A stretch of DNA of 64,000 bases from Promicromonospora sukumoe 327MFSha3.1 (lineage in GTDB: Bacteria > Actinomycetota > Actinomycetes > Actinomycetales > Cellulomonadaceae), in the NCBI RefSeq assembly GCF_000385135.1, contig NZ_ARQM01000010.1, forward strand, positions 1,426,001 through 1,490,000, written 5' to 3'. The position numbers were made by a program, and so were the translations under genes. Below the pieces are notes generated by a model. The model ran no database searches, had not been told where the DNA came from, and saw only the letters and a program-made list of their open reading frames with translations. Positions 54,659 through 62,832 of the stretch are shown here, one piece after another. Every line of letters begins with the position of its first letter. The stretch's first letter is position 1.

Positions 54659-55669
54659 TCAGGCCGTCGTGGCGAGCTGGCCGGGCAGTACCTCGTGCCG
54701 CAGGGCCTGGCCGGCCGCGAGCCGTTCCACCTCCGCGACGGCGGACGCGCCGAGCCGCCGCAGCTCGTTGCCCAGCGAGCCCGCCACGTGCGGGGTGAGC
54801 AGCGCGCCGGGCGCCTCGAACAGGGGATGGTCGCGGGGCAGCGGCTCCGGGTCGGTCACGTCGAGGACGGCGCGGAGCCGGCCCGCCACGACCTCACGGG
54901 TCAGCGCCTCGGTGTCCACGAGCTGCCCGCGCGCGGTGTTGACCAGCGTCGTCGCGTCGCGCATCCGGGCCAGCTCCCGCACCCCGAGCATCCGGTAGGT
55001 CTCGGGCAGGGCGGGCGCGTGCACCGTCACGACGTCGGACCGGGTCAGCAGCTCGTCCAGGCTCACGGCGGTGGCGCCGAGGGCGCGCGCGGCCGCGGCG
55101 TCCACCCACGGGTCGTGCAGGAGCGCGTCCACGTCGAACGGGGCCAGCAGGCCCAGCACCTGGCGCCCGATCCGGGAGGCGCCGATCACGCCGACCGTCA
55201 GCCCGTTGTTGCCGAGCGGCGCGGGCGGCGACCAGCCCCGCAGCGTGCGGTCCCGGCCGTAGGCCGCGGCCGACTCCAGCACCCGCTTGCCCGCCAGCAG
55301 CACCATGGCCAGGGTGTACTCCGCGACCGGCCGGGCGTTCGCCTCGGCCGCCGTCGAGACGCGGACGCCCCGCTCCCAGAGGGCGGGCGTGACGAACGAC
55401 TTGACCGTGCCCGCCGTGTGCACCACGGCCCGCAGCCGCGGCGCGCGGCGCAGGAACGCCTCGTCCAGGTACGGCGCGCCCCAGCCGGTGACGAGGACGT
55501 CTGCCGTGGCCAGATCGTCGCGGACCGGGTCGTCCTCGGTCGCCCCCGGCGTCAGCACCCCGTCGGCGACGTCGGCGACCGCCCGCAGGCGGGCGAGCGC
55601 CGCGTCGTCGAACAGGTCGGGCAGCAGCGCCGGGTCGCGGAGCGCGAAGAGCACGCGCGGCCGGGTCAC
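54659..55669 (-). CDS. D-isomer-specific 2-hydroxyacid dehydrogenase
   Basis: 336 residues. Rossmann motif VGVIGASRIGRQVLG, and the catalytic triad of the family: Arg in NTARGQLVD, Glu in DVTDPEPLP and His in LLTPHVAGS. NAD-linked oxidation or reduction of a 2-hydroxy/2-keto acid in the cytoplasm. Its GTG overlaps the DUF2264 gene stop by four bases, so it is part of the pectin-locus operon and probably acts on a uronate- or rhamnose-derived acid. Exact substrate unknown. Confidence 0.9.
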   Translation of the reverse strand: MTRPRVLFALRDPALLPDLFDDAALARLRAVADVADGVLTPGATEDDPVRDDLATADVLVTGWGAPYLDEAFLRRAPRLRAVVHTAGTVKSFVTPALWERGVRVSTAAEANARPVAEYTLAMVLLAGKRVLESAAAYGRDRTLRGWSPPAPLGNNGLTVGVIGASRIGRQVLGLLAPFDVDALLHDPWVDAAAARALGATAVSLDELLTRSDVVTVHAPALPETYRMLGVRELARMRDATTLVNTARGQLVDTEALTREVVAGRLRAVLDVTDPEPLPRDHPLFEAPGALLTPHVAGSLGNELRRLGASAVAEVERLAAGQALRHEVLPGQLATTA

Positions 55670-57750
55670 GCCGCGCCTCCGTCCGTCGCGTGGTCCGCCG
55701 GTCCGGTGGGGACGACGTCGACCACGCCGTCCCGCCAGCGCACCTCGACGACGCCGCGGCCGGGCGCCGGCACCACGGCCTCGACGGCGTCCAGGTCCGC
55801 GGCGGCGGCGTCCCCGGTCAGCACCACGAGCGCGGCCACGACGTCGCCGGGCCCCGCCGGGACGTCGCCGGTCAGCGACGGGACCACCGAGGCCGCGCCG
55901 AGCGGGTCGGCGCCGGTCCGGCGGTCCACGGCCGCCCGGGGCAGGCCGCGCAGTCCCCGCAGCGCCGAGGTCGTCCCGTCGGCCCGGGTCACGCGCACGG
56001 CGCCGCCCGCGCTGTCAGCGCTGTCGGCGGCGTCCGCGGCGTCCGCGGCCAGCTCCTGCTCGGACCCCGCCGCGAGCGGCCACCCGCCCAGCCGGAACGT
56101 CCACGGCCCGGGGTCGGCGGGCCAGGCGACGTCGGCGTCCAGGTCGGAGCCCGGCGGCGGGGCGACCGGCCCGCCTGCGGCGGCCCCGGCCTCGGCCGGC
56201 GGCGTCCACCAGGCCAGGCGCACCTCCAGCGGGCCGCGCACCACGCTCGCCGTGGTGACCACGGGGCCCCGGCGCGCCGCCGCCCAGCCCGCGTGGTCGC
56301 CGTCCGGTCCGCCGCCCGGCACGTCCAGCCAGTGCACGCGCGACCGCGAGACGGCCACCCGCTCGCCCAGGTGCACGCGCTCGATGCCGTCGCGGTGCGA
56401 CGGCCGGCCCGCGCCGTCGAGCAGCGCCACGTGCGAGTCCGACGGCGCCGCGACGTCCGCGGGCGCGAGCTGCGGCGAGACCACGTTGGCGTACCCGACC
56501 CGGCGGTAGAACGGGTCGTCGGCGTGCGCCTGCGCCTGCGGCTCCAGCAGCCGGTCCGAGCCGTGGTTGAGCACCCGCACGATCCCGTCCGACGGCGTCC
56601 CCACGACCAGCCAACCCGGCTCGCGCAGCGGCACCACGTGCTCCTGCCGCCAAGGCGCGGGCACGTCGTCGGGCGCCGTCCACACCGGGTGGTCCGGGGG
56701 CAGCAGCAGGCCCGCGAAACCCTTGCTCGCCCAGTACGGCGACGCCCCGCCCGAGTAGAGCTGCCGCAGCCGGTCGAACCGGCCGTGCCACCCGACCGGC
56801 AGCAGGCCGTGCTCGTCCACGGCGCCGTGCTCGAAGAAGTGCTCCGCGACCGCCGACGTGAGCGCGCCCGTGGCACCCGGCGACAGCGGCGTCGCCCCCG
56901 CCAGCGCCCCGGCCCAGAACGGGGCCAGCACCGCGAACCGGTAGGTGACCGACCGACCCTGCAGCAGCGGCGCCCCGTTCGGCCCGACCAGGTGCTGCGC
57001 CTGCTCCAGGTAGGCCCGCAGCCGCTCCGCGTGCCGCTCGGCGAGCGGGCGGCCCTCGATGCGCGCGTGCAGCACCGGGTACAGGTGCCACGCCCACCCG
57101 GCGTACCAGTCGAACGTCTGCCGCCGCCCGTCGCGGCCGCGCCCGTCCGAGTACCAGCCGTCGCCCACGTACAGGCCCTCGGCCAGCTCCTCGTTGCGGT
57201 CCAGGTCGGCCTGGTCCCACGGCCCGCCCACCGACACGAGGAACGCCTCGATCACGTTCTGGAACCAGACCCAGTTGTTGCGGTACCCGCTGGTGCCGAC
57301 CACCCCGGCGAGCCACGCGACCACGCGCTCGCGGACGTCGTGGTCCAGCCGGTCCCACAGCCAGGGCCGCGTCTCGGCCAGCCCCACGGCGACCGACGCC
57401 GCCTCCACGACGGCCTGCCGGCGCTCGTCGATGCGCGGCCAGCGCTCGGGGCTCGCGGGGTCGGTGCCGTTCCGCAGCCCCTCGGCGTACCGCTCCAGCA
57501 GGCCGTCGGGGTCGGCGCCGTCCTGCCCCCGCACCCGGAAGGCCGCCAGGAGGAAGGTCCGGGCGAAGCCCTCCAGCCCGTCGCTCCACGCGCCCGAGGC
57601 GCTGACCGGCCCGGGCAGCGGCAGCAGGGCGCGGCCGGGGGAGGCGTAGGGCTCGGTGGCACGCAGCAGGTCGTCGGCGGTCGCCAGCCAGCGGTCGCGG
57701 CTCCAGCGCGGGGCGGGCTCGGGCACGGGGGAGGTGGGTGCGGTCGTCAC
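55666..57750 (-). CDS. DUF2264 family protein, probable glycoside-acting enzyme
   Basis: 694 residues from the GTG at 57750 (GAGGA upstream). No signal peptide, so it is cytoplasmic. The N-terminal 380 residues form an (alpha/alpha) barrel-type region typical of DUF2264: GLEGFARTFLLAAFR, SGYRNNWVWFQNVIEAFLVSV and DWYAGWAWHLYPVL; a beta-rich C-terminal half follows. DUF2264 genes recur in pectin and uronic-acid loci and are thought to be glycosidases acting on oligosaccharides after import. It heads the operon with the 2-hydroxyacid dehydrogenase, and site B lies 38 bases upstream. Confidence 0.83.
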   Translation of the reverse strand: MTTAPTSPVPEPAPRWSRDRWLATADDLLRATEPYASPGRALLPLPGPVSASGAWSDGLEGFARTFLLAAFRVRGQDGADPDGLLERYAEGLRNGTDPASPERWPRIDERRQAVVEAASVAVGLAETRPWLWDRLDHDVRERVVAWLAGVVGTSGYRNNWVWFQNVIEAFLVSVGGPWDQADLDRNEELAEGLYVGDGWYSDGRGRDGRRQTFDWYAGWAWHLYPVLHARIEGRPLAERHAERLRAYLEQAQHLVGPNGAPLLQGRSVTYRFAVLAPFWAGALAGATPLSPGATGALTSAVAEHFFEHGAVDEHGLLPVGWHGRFDRLRQLYSGGASPYWASKGFAGLLLPPDHPVWTAPDDVPAPWRQEHVVPLREPGWLVVGTPSDGIVRVLNHGSDRLLEPQAQAHADDPFYRRVGYANVVSPQLAPADVAAPSDSHVALLDGAGRPSHRDGIERVHLGERVAVSRSRVHWLDVPGGGPDGDHAGWAAARRGPVVTTASVVRGPLEVRLAWWTPPAEAGAAAGGPVAPPPGSDLDADVAWPADPGPWTFRLGGWPLAAGSEQELAADAADAADSADSAGGAVRVTRADGTTSALRGLRGLPRAAVDRRTGADPLGAASVVPSLTGDVPAGPGDVVAALVVLTGDAAAADLDAVEAVVPAPGRGVVEVRWRDGVVDVVPTGPADHATDGGAA

Positions 57751-57787
57751 GCGCGCATCCTCACCCGCCGCACCGCCCGGACCTGTC

Positions 57788-57804
57788 CGACCGGACAATT
57801 CCGG
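57788..57804 (-). promoter_or_regulatory. Pectin-locus motif, site B (between DUF2264 and regulator genes)
   Basis: CCGGAATTGTCCGGTCG on the minus strand, 38 bases before the DUF2264 start and 65 bases before the divergent regulator start. It also forms part of a small palindrome TGTCCG-AC-CGGACA (57784-57797). Confidence 0.6.
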
Positions 57805-57868
57805 TCATCGGCTGGCTACAGTGTCCTCCGGCGTCGACGGGGACGCCGCCGGGCACGAGGAGAGAGAC

Positions 57869-58981
57869 ATGCACCTGCCGAGGAGCCGGCACGAGTACCT
57901 GCTGCGTGAGGTCGAGCTGCGGGGGAGCGTGCGCTCGGCCGAGGTCGCGGCGCGGCTGGAGGTCTCCGAGGTGACCATCCGCCGCGACATCCGGGAGCTG
58001 GAGCGGGCGGGCAAGCTCGGGCGCGTGCACGGCGGGGCCATCGCGCTGCGCTCCGACCGGGGCCCGCAGGCCGCCCAGGCCCTGGTGGGCGTGGTGGTGC
58101 CGAGCGCCGTGGCGCACTTCCTGGACACCGTCCGGGGCATGGAGGCGCTGGCGCCGTCCCTGCGCGTGCGGCTGGTGCTCGGCGTCTCGCACTACCGGTC
58201 CGAGCTGGAGGTGCAGCAGGTCGAGCGGCTCCTCGCGCTGGGCGCGACGGGCCTGGTGCTCGCCCCCACCACGCGCGACCGCAGCCCGGAGGACCTCGCG
58301 GCGTGGCTCGGCTCCATCCCCGTGCCGCTGGTGCTCGTCGAGCGGCGCATCGACGCGCTGACGAGCCTCAGCGAGCTCGACGTGGCCCGCACCGACCACG
58401 CGCACGGTGCCGTGCTCGCCGTCGAGCACCTGGCCCGGCTGGGGCACCGCCGCGTGGGGCTCGGCGTCTACGACCGGACCCCCACCGCGCCCCGCGTGCG
58501 GGAGGGCCACGCCACGGCCGTGGCCCGGCTGGGCCTCGAACCGGGTCCGGACGTCGCCCTGTCCAAGGGTGACGAGGACCCGCCGCGGCTGCGGCGCGAG
58601 CTCGCCGACCTGCTCGACCGGTGCCTCGCGACCGGCACCCGGGCGGTGCTCGTGCACACCGACGACCACGCCGCGCGCCTCGTGGAGACCGCCCTGGACC
58701 GCGGCCTGCGCGTGCCCGACGACCTCGCCGTCGTGGCCTACGACGACGAGAACGCCGAGCTCGCCGCCGTGCCGCTGACCACCGTGACGACACCCCGCCG
58801 CGAGCTCGGCCGGGAGGCGCTGCAGCTCCTGGTCGACCGCATCGCCCACGACACCGGCGAGCGCGACACCGACGTGCGCGACGCCGCCGAGCACCGCCCG
58901 CCGCGGCACATCGAGCTGCTGCCCCGGCTGACCGTGCGCGCCTCCTGCGGGGCGGCGGCCGGGCCCACGTCCCGGCCGTGA
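57869..58981 (+). CDS. Hybrid regulator: DeoR-type HTH fused to a LacI-type sugar-binding domain
   Basis: 370 residues from the ATG at 57869 (GAGGAG seven bases upstream). The first 60 residues are a DeoR winged helix-turn-helix (VRSAEVAARLEVSEVTIRRDI, then GRVHGGAI), not a LacI HTH. From about 72 on is a periplasmic-binding-protein-type sensor (VGVVVPSAVAHFLDTVRGME, RLGHRRVGLGVYDRTPTAPR, VPDDLAVVAYDDENAELAAV). Such hybrids sense sugars or oligosaccharides. It lies in the centre of the pectin locus between divergent units, and three copies of a shared motif precede those units, so it is the likely local regulator. Confidence 0.87.
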   Translation: MHLPRSRHEYLLREVELRGSVRSAEVAARLEVSEVTIRRDIRELERAGKLGRVHGGAIALRSDRGPQAAQALVGVVVPSAVAHFLDTVRGMEALAPSLRVRLVLGVSHYRSELEVQQVERLLALGATGLVLAPTTRDRSPEDLAAWLGSIPVPLVLVERRIDALTSLSELDVARTDHAHGAVLAVEHLARLGHRRVGLGVYDRTPTAPRVREGHATAVARLGLEPGPDVALSKGDEDPPRLRRELADLLDRCLATGTRAVLVHTDDHAARLVETALDRGLRVPDDLAVVAYDDENAELAAVPLTTVTTPRRELGREALQLLVDRIAHDTGERDTDVRDAAEHRPPRHIELLPRLTVRASCGAAAGPTSRP

Positions 58982-58998
58982 CCGCTTTTGTCCGTTCG
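58982..58998 (+). promoter_or_regulatory. Pectin-locus motif, site C (upstream of the sugar-binding lipoprotein)
   Basis: CCGCTTTTGTCCGTTCG on the plus strand, immediately after the regulator stop and 85 bases before the lipoprotein start. It differs from site A at a single base, with almost the same distance to the start codon (83 and 85 bases). Confidence 0.65.
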
Positions 58999-59082
58999 CG
59001 CGGCGGGGTGCGCGCGGCGCTGCACGCTGTGCGCGGGTCAGGGCGTCTCCGTCCTGCGACGAACACGAGCAAGGAGGCTCAC

Positions 59083-60411
59083 ATGTTTCTGCACGCGAGG
59101 AGCGACCGCGGCACGGCCCGCGGTCGCGGCCGCCGGAGGATGGTCCGCGCCGGGGTGGCCGTGGCGGCCGTGCTGGCCGTGGCCGCGTGCTCGTCCGGCG
59201 GCTCGGGGTCGGGCGGCTCGGGCGAGGACGTGTCGCTGACGTTCTCCTGGTGGGGCGACGCCAGCCGCGCCGAGCGGTACGAGCAGGCGCTGGAGATCTT
59301 CGAGGAGGACAACCCGGGGATCACCGTCCAGACCAACTACGCGGGCTTCACCGACTACTGGACCGCGCGCAACACCGAGGCCGCCAGCCGCACCCTGCCC
59401 GACGTGCTCCAGATGGACCTCGCCTACCTCACCGAGTACACCGAGTTCGGGCACGTGATCCCGCTCGACGAGTACTTCGGCGACACGATCGACGTCGACA
59501 CCATCGCCGAGCCCCTGCTCGCCTCGGGGCAGCTGGACGGCCAGACCTATGGCCTGGCCAGCAGCGCGAGCACGCTCGGCACGTTCGTCAACACCGACCT
59601 GCTCGACGAGCTCGGCGTCGACGTGCCCGAGGAGGGCCTGACCTGGGACGAGTACGACGCCCTGCTCGCCGAGATCTCCGCCGCCGGGGCCGAGCACGAC
59701 CCCGCCGTCTACGGCTCCGTCGACTACACCCAGTTCTTCTGGCTGTTCCAGATCTGGCTGCAGCAGAACGGCAGGTCGCTGTTCGACGGCGACCAGCTCG
59801 GCTTCACGGAGGACGACCTCGCCACCTGGTGGGGCAAGAGCGCCGCGATCCACGAGCAGGACGGGTTCCTGCCGACCAAGCGCCAGGAGCAGCTCTCCGG
59901 CGCGGACGCCGTCGGCGTGGGCGAGACCGCCGCCGAGATCAGCTGGGACAACTTCCTGGTCCGGTTCAGCGAGGGTCAGGCGGAGCCGAACCTGACGCTG
60001 CTGCCCGTGCCGGCCGACGACTTCGAGAACAACAGCGGCATGTTCCTCAAGCCCGGCCTGCAGCTCTCGGTCGCGGCCAACAGCGAGCACCCCGACGAGG
60101 CCGCGAAGCTGGTCGACTTCCTGGTCAACGACCCCCGCGTCGGCGAGATCTTCGGCATGTCCCGCGGCGTGCCGGCGTCGAGCGCCACGCTGGAGGGCGT
60201 CGAGCTGGACGAGCTCGACCAGCAGATCCTCGACTACGAGGGCGCGCTCGAACCCCACCTCGTGGGGTCGGCGCCGCCGCCCGTGGCCGGTCTCAGCAAC
60301 CTGGAGGCCAGCTTCACGACCATCGCCCTGGAGGTCGCCTACGGGACGCTGACCGCGGACGAGGCGGCCGACCGGTGGTTCGCCGAGGCGGAGACCTCGC
60401 TCGCGGGGTAG
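59083..60411 (+). CDS. Extracellular sugar-binding lipoprotein of an ABC importer
   Basis: 442 residues from the ATG at 59083 (AAGGAGG upstream). Lipoprotein signal ends AVLAVAAC with C36, followed by a Gly/Ser-rich linker. The mature protein is a family-1 solute-binding protein: SLTFSWWGDASRAERYEQAL, TLPDVLQMDLAYLTEY, and the late segment SEHPDEAAKLVDFLVNDPRV. It would capture pectin-derived oligosaccharides. No permease or ATPase genes follow; a terminator hairpin comes next. The transporter must use permeases from elsewhere. Confidence 0.9.
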   Translation: MFLHARSDRGTARGRGRRRMVRAGVAVAAVLAVAACSSGGSGSGGSGEDVSLTFSWWGDASRAERYEQALEIFEEDNPGITVQTNYAGFTDYWTARNTEAASRTLPDVLQMDLAYLTEYTEFGHVIPLDEYFGDTIDVDTIAEPLLASGQLDGQTYGLASSASTLGTFVNTDLLDELGVDVPEEGLTWDEYDALLAEISAAGAEHDPAVYGSVDYTQFFWLFQIWLQQNGRSLFDGDQLGFTEDDLATWWGKSAAIHEQDGFLPTKRQEQLSGADAVGVGETAAEISWDNFLVRFSEGQAEPNLTLLPVPADDFENNSGMFLKPGLQLSVAANSEHPDEAAKLVDFLVNDPRVGEIFGMSRGVPASSATLEGVELDELDQQILDYEGALEPHLVGSAPPPVAGLSNLEASFTTIALEVAYGTLTADEAADRWFAEAETSLAG

Positions 60412-60420
60412 GTCTCACCA

Positions 60421-60466
60421 CGCCCGCGGGGCCGCGCCGGCCAGCTTCGGTGCGGCTCCGCGGGCG
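60421..60466 (+). terminator. Hairpin terminator after the sugar-binding lipoprotein gene
   Basis: CGCCCGCGGGGCCGC (60421-60435) pairs with GCGGCTCCGCGGGCG (60452-60466), 15 bp including one G-T pair, loop of 16 bases, nine bases after the stop, followed by GCGTTGTTAC. It closes the gene as a single-gene transcript. Confidence 0.7.
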
Positions 60467-60485
60467 CGTTGTTACGGTGTCGGGC

Positions 60486-61151
60486 ATGTTCTCGGACCGG
60501 AGTCGCCGTCGTGCTGACCAGCGGGTACGGCCAGGAGACGGCAGCCCGCTCCAACGCTTCCGGTGGTGGCAGCCGCTCTCGCGCTCGCTGTTCCACCTGG
60601 AGCTGACCACCGCGGACGGCCGCCCCGAGACCTGGTCGGTGGACATCCGGCACGGTGGCGACGACAACGGCACGGTCCGCGCGAAGCTCTACCTCGACGG
60701 CCGGCTGCACGCGGTCTCGAAGCTCCCGGCCCGGTTCCCGGTCACGGGCGGCGTCATCGAGGTGGTCACCAGCGGTTTCGGCCTGCGCCGCTGCCACTAC
60801 GTGTCCGACGACGGCGCGGAGCGCCAGCTCGCGCCCGACGTCGCCTCGGCCGAGGGCCGCCGCGCCCGCCTGGAGAACGCGCATCCGGTCGCGGGCCGGC
60901 TCATCGGGCTCGTCTCCGTCGTCGTCCTGCTGATCGGCCTGGTCCTCGGGGTGCCGCAGATCATCGAGGAGGTCTCCCAGTTCCCGCCGCTCGCCGAGCG
61001 GATCGGCTCCACCTTCACCTCGCCGATCCAGCTGCCCGCGTGGCTCAACCTCTCGATCCTGGCCGCCACCCTGGTGGCCAGCACCGAGCGCGCCCTGCGC
61101 CTGCGCTACAACTGGCTGCTCGACGGCGGCCTGTTCGACGGCGACGGCTGA
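60486..61151 (+). CDS. Conserved hypothetical membrane protein
   Basis: 221 residues from the ATG at 60486. The N-terminal 130 residues are soluble and beta-rich (FRWWQPLSRSLFHLELTTAD, WSVDIRHGGDDNGTVRAKLY). Two helices follow (IGLVSVVVLLIGLVLGVPQII and WLNLSILAATLVASTERALR), and the end is RLRYNWLLDGGLFDGDG. I do not know a characterised family. Similar lengths and the RYNWLLDG ending suggest an actinobacterial conserved family. It is monocistronic. Confidence 0.78.
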   Translation: MFSDRSRRRADQRVRPGDGSPLQRFRWWQPLSRSLFHLELTTADGRPETWSVDIRHGGDDNGTVRAKLYLDGRLHAVSKLPARFPVTGGVIEVVTSGFGLRRCHYVSDDGAERQLAPDVASAEGRRARLENAHPVAGRLIGLVSVVVLLIGLVLGVPQIIEEVSQFPPLAERIGSTFTSPIQLPAWLNLSILAATLVASTERALRLRYNWLLDGGLFDGDG

Positions 61152-61234
61152 GCGCCGCCCCCGGGGACGCCGGCGCCGGACTCGCCGGTCCGCCCTTCTG
61201 CGCGCACAGTGGGAAGGAGCGCACGGGAGGCGTC

Positions 61235-61834
61235 ATGACCTACAAGATCGGCTACCTCGTCGGCAGCCTGGCCAAGGGATCCATCAACCGCACGCTGTCG
61301 AGGGCGCTGATCGCGTCGGCGCCCGACGACCTGTCGTTCACCGAGATCCCCATCGGCGACCTGCCGCTGTACAGCTGGGACTACGACGCCGACTTCCCGC
61401 CCGCGGGCCGGGCGTTCAAGGCGGCGCTCGAGGCCTCGGACGGGCTGCTGTTCGTGTCGCCGGAGTACAACCGTTCCATCCCGGGCGCTCTGAAGAACGC
61501 CATCGACTGGGGCTCGCGGCCCTGGGGCCAGAACTCGTTCGCCCGCAAGCCGACCGGCATCATCGGGGCCTCGCCGGGCGGCATCGGCACGGCCGTGATG
61601 CAGTCGTCGATGCGCGGCGTGCTGAGCTTCCTCGACGCGCCCCAGCTCAACGCCCCCGAGGCCTACATCACCTACGACGCCGCGGACTTCGGCCCGGACG
61701 GCACCGTGGTCAACGAGGCCACGGCCACGTTCCTGCGGCACTACATGTCGGAGTACTGCGCCTTCGTCCAGCGGGTCCTGGCCGCCAACGCGCCGGGGCA
61801 CATCGGCGACGAGGACCCGGCCTCGACCAAGTAA
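61235..61834 (+). CDS. NADPH-dependent FMN reductase
   Basis: 199 residues (GGGAGG four bases upstream of the ATG). FMN-reductase-family motifs: IGYLVGSLAKGSINRTLSRA at the start (phosphate-binding loop), SPEYNRSIPGALKNAIDW in the middle and GASPGGIGTAVMQSSM later. These enzymes reduce flavin or quinones with NAD(P)H; many protect against quinones or oxidative stress. Substrate not determined. Confidence 0.9.
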   Translation: MTYKIGYLVGSLAKGSINRTLSRALIASAPDDLSFTEIPIGDLPLYSWDYDADFPPAGRAFKAALEASDGLLFVSPEYNRSIPGALKNAIDWGSRPWGQNSFARKPTGIIGASPGGIGTAVMQSSMRGVLSFLDAPQLNAPEAYITYDAADFGPDGTVVNEATATFLRHYMSEYCAFVQRVLAANAPGHIGDEDPASTK

Positions 61835-61892
61835 CCGGGTCGCCGGGCAGGGCGTGGGCGGCGAGTCGCGCACCCACACCCCGCCCCCGGTG

Positions 61893-62729
61893 TCAGCCGA
61901 CGCGGATGAACGTCGGGTTGGACTGCCAGATGCTGGTGTACCGGACGCTCTTGCCCGGGACCGGCGCCTCGATCTGCATGCCGTCACCGGCGTAGATCGC
62001 GATGTGCCCGGGCGACCAGATCATGTCGCCCGGCTGCGCCTGTGACGCCGGCACCACGGTGCCGGCGTACCGCTGCTCCGACGACGTGCGCGGCAGGTCG
62101 ATGCCGACCTGCGCGTACACGTACGACGTGAAGCCGGAGCAGTCGAAGCCGGCCGGGGTGTTGCCGCCCCACACGTAGGGCACCCCGAGGTACCGCATCG
62201 CGACGGAGACGACGGCGGAGCCCGCCGCGGACGCCGGGATGTCGACCGCGGCGGCCTGTTCCGCCGCCGCGGCCGCTGCCTCGGCGGCCTCCTCGGCAGC
62301 CTCGGCCTCCGCCTCGGCGGCGAGCTGGGCCTGGTACTCCTCGTTGTCCGCGGCGGAGACCACGGACACCGCCGCGCTCTCGACCTTCAGCTCGGCGTCC
62401 GTGGCGACGGTGACCACCGGCGCGGCGGCGACGGACGTCTTGGCCTGGGTGGCCAGGGCGTCCAGGGCCGCGGCGTCGAGCGCGCCCTGCACCGGGCTGC
62501 CGGCCAGCTCGGCGTTGACCGCCGCCGGGGCGGGCGCGGCCTGGGCGGGCGGGGCGATCAGCGACAGCAGCACGCCGCCGCCGGCGGCCGCGACCACCGC
62601 GCCGCGGCCGGTCAGCGCGCTGACCTGCTCGGTCGCGGACCGGGCGACGTCGGACAGCAGGGGGCGGCGTACCGCCCGGTGCCGGCCGCGGGCGCGCGGG
62701 GTGGAGGCCGGCTGGTTCTGGGGATCCAT
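61893..62729 (-). CDS. NlpC/P60 (C40) family cell-wall peptidase
   Basis: 278 residues from the ATG at 62729; the TTG one codon earlier is less likely. An unusually long basic N-terminus (about 40 residues) precedes the export helix (GAVVAAAGGGVLLSLIAPPA, ends AQAAPAPA). A long Ala/Glu-rich coiled-coil-like stretch (about 120-160) is followed by the C40 domain: PYVWGGNTPAGFDCSGFTSY with C197, then the histidine in SPGHIAIYAGDG, and IEAPVPGKSVRYTSIW. It should cleave peptidoglycan stem peptides outside the cell. A riboswitch-sized leader is not available: only about 100 bases separate it from the upstream gene. Confidence 0.9.
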   Translation of the reverse strand: MDPQNQPASTPRARGRHRAVRRPLLSDVARSATEQVSALTGRGAVVAAAGGGVLLSLIAPPAQAAPAPAAVNAELAGSPVQGALDAAALDALATQAKTSVAAAPVVTVATDAELKVESAAVSVVSAADNEEYQAQLAAEAEAEAAEEAAEAAAAAAEQAAAVDIPASAAGSAVVSVAMRYLGVPYVWGGNTPAGFDCSGFTSYVYAQVGIDLPRTSSEQRYAGTVVPASQAQPGDMIWSPGHIAIYAGDGMQIEAPVPGKSVRYTSIWQSNPTFIRVG

Positions 62730-62798
62730 CAAGGCTCAAGACCTTTCGTTCGGAGGTGGACCACGCGCGCGACCCGGGTGCGGGCGCGCGAGAGACGC

Positions 62799-62818
62799 CC
62801 GGCACCGTGCGGTGCCGG
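62799..62818 (-). terminator. Hairpin terminator after the second DUF6153-like gene
   Basis: CCGGCACC (62799-62806) pairs with GGTGCCGG (62811-62818) around GTGC, 14 bases beyond the DUF6153-like stop on the minus strand, and upstream of the NlpC/P60 gene. Confidence 0.6.
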
Positions 62819-62832
62819 AGCGTGGTGGTGGT

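Noticed and set aside
62730-62832. Possible ydaO/c-di-AMP riboswitch before the NlpC/P60 gene, as known in other actinobacteria
   Set aside because: Only about 100 bases separate the gene from the upstream stop, and a terminator hairpin uses part of them; conserved ydaO segments are not visible.
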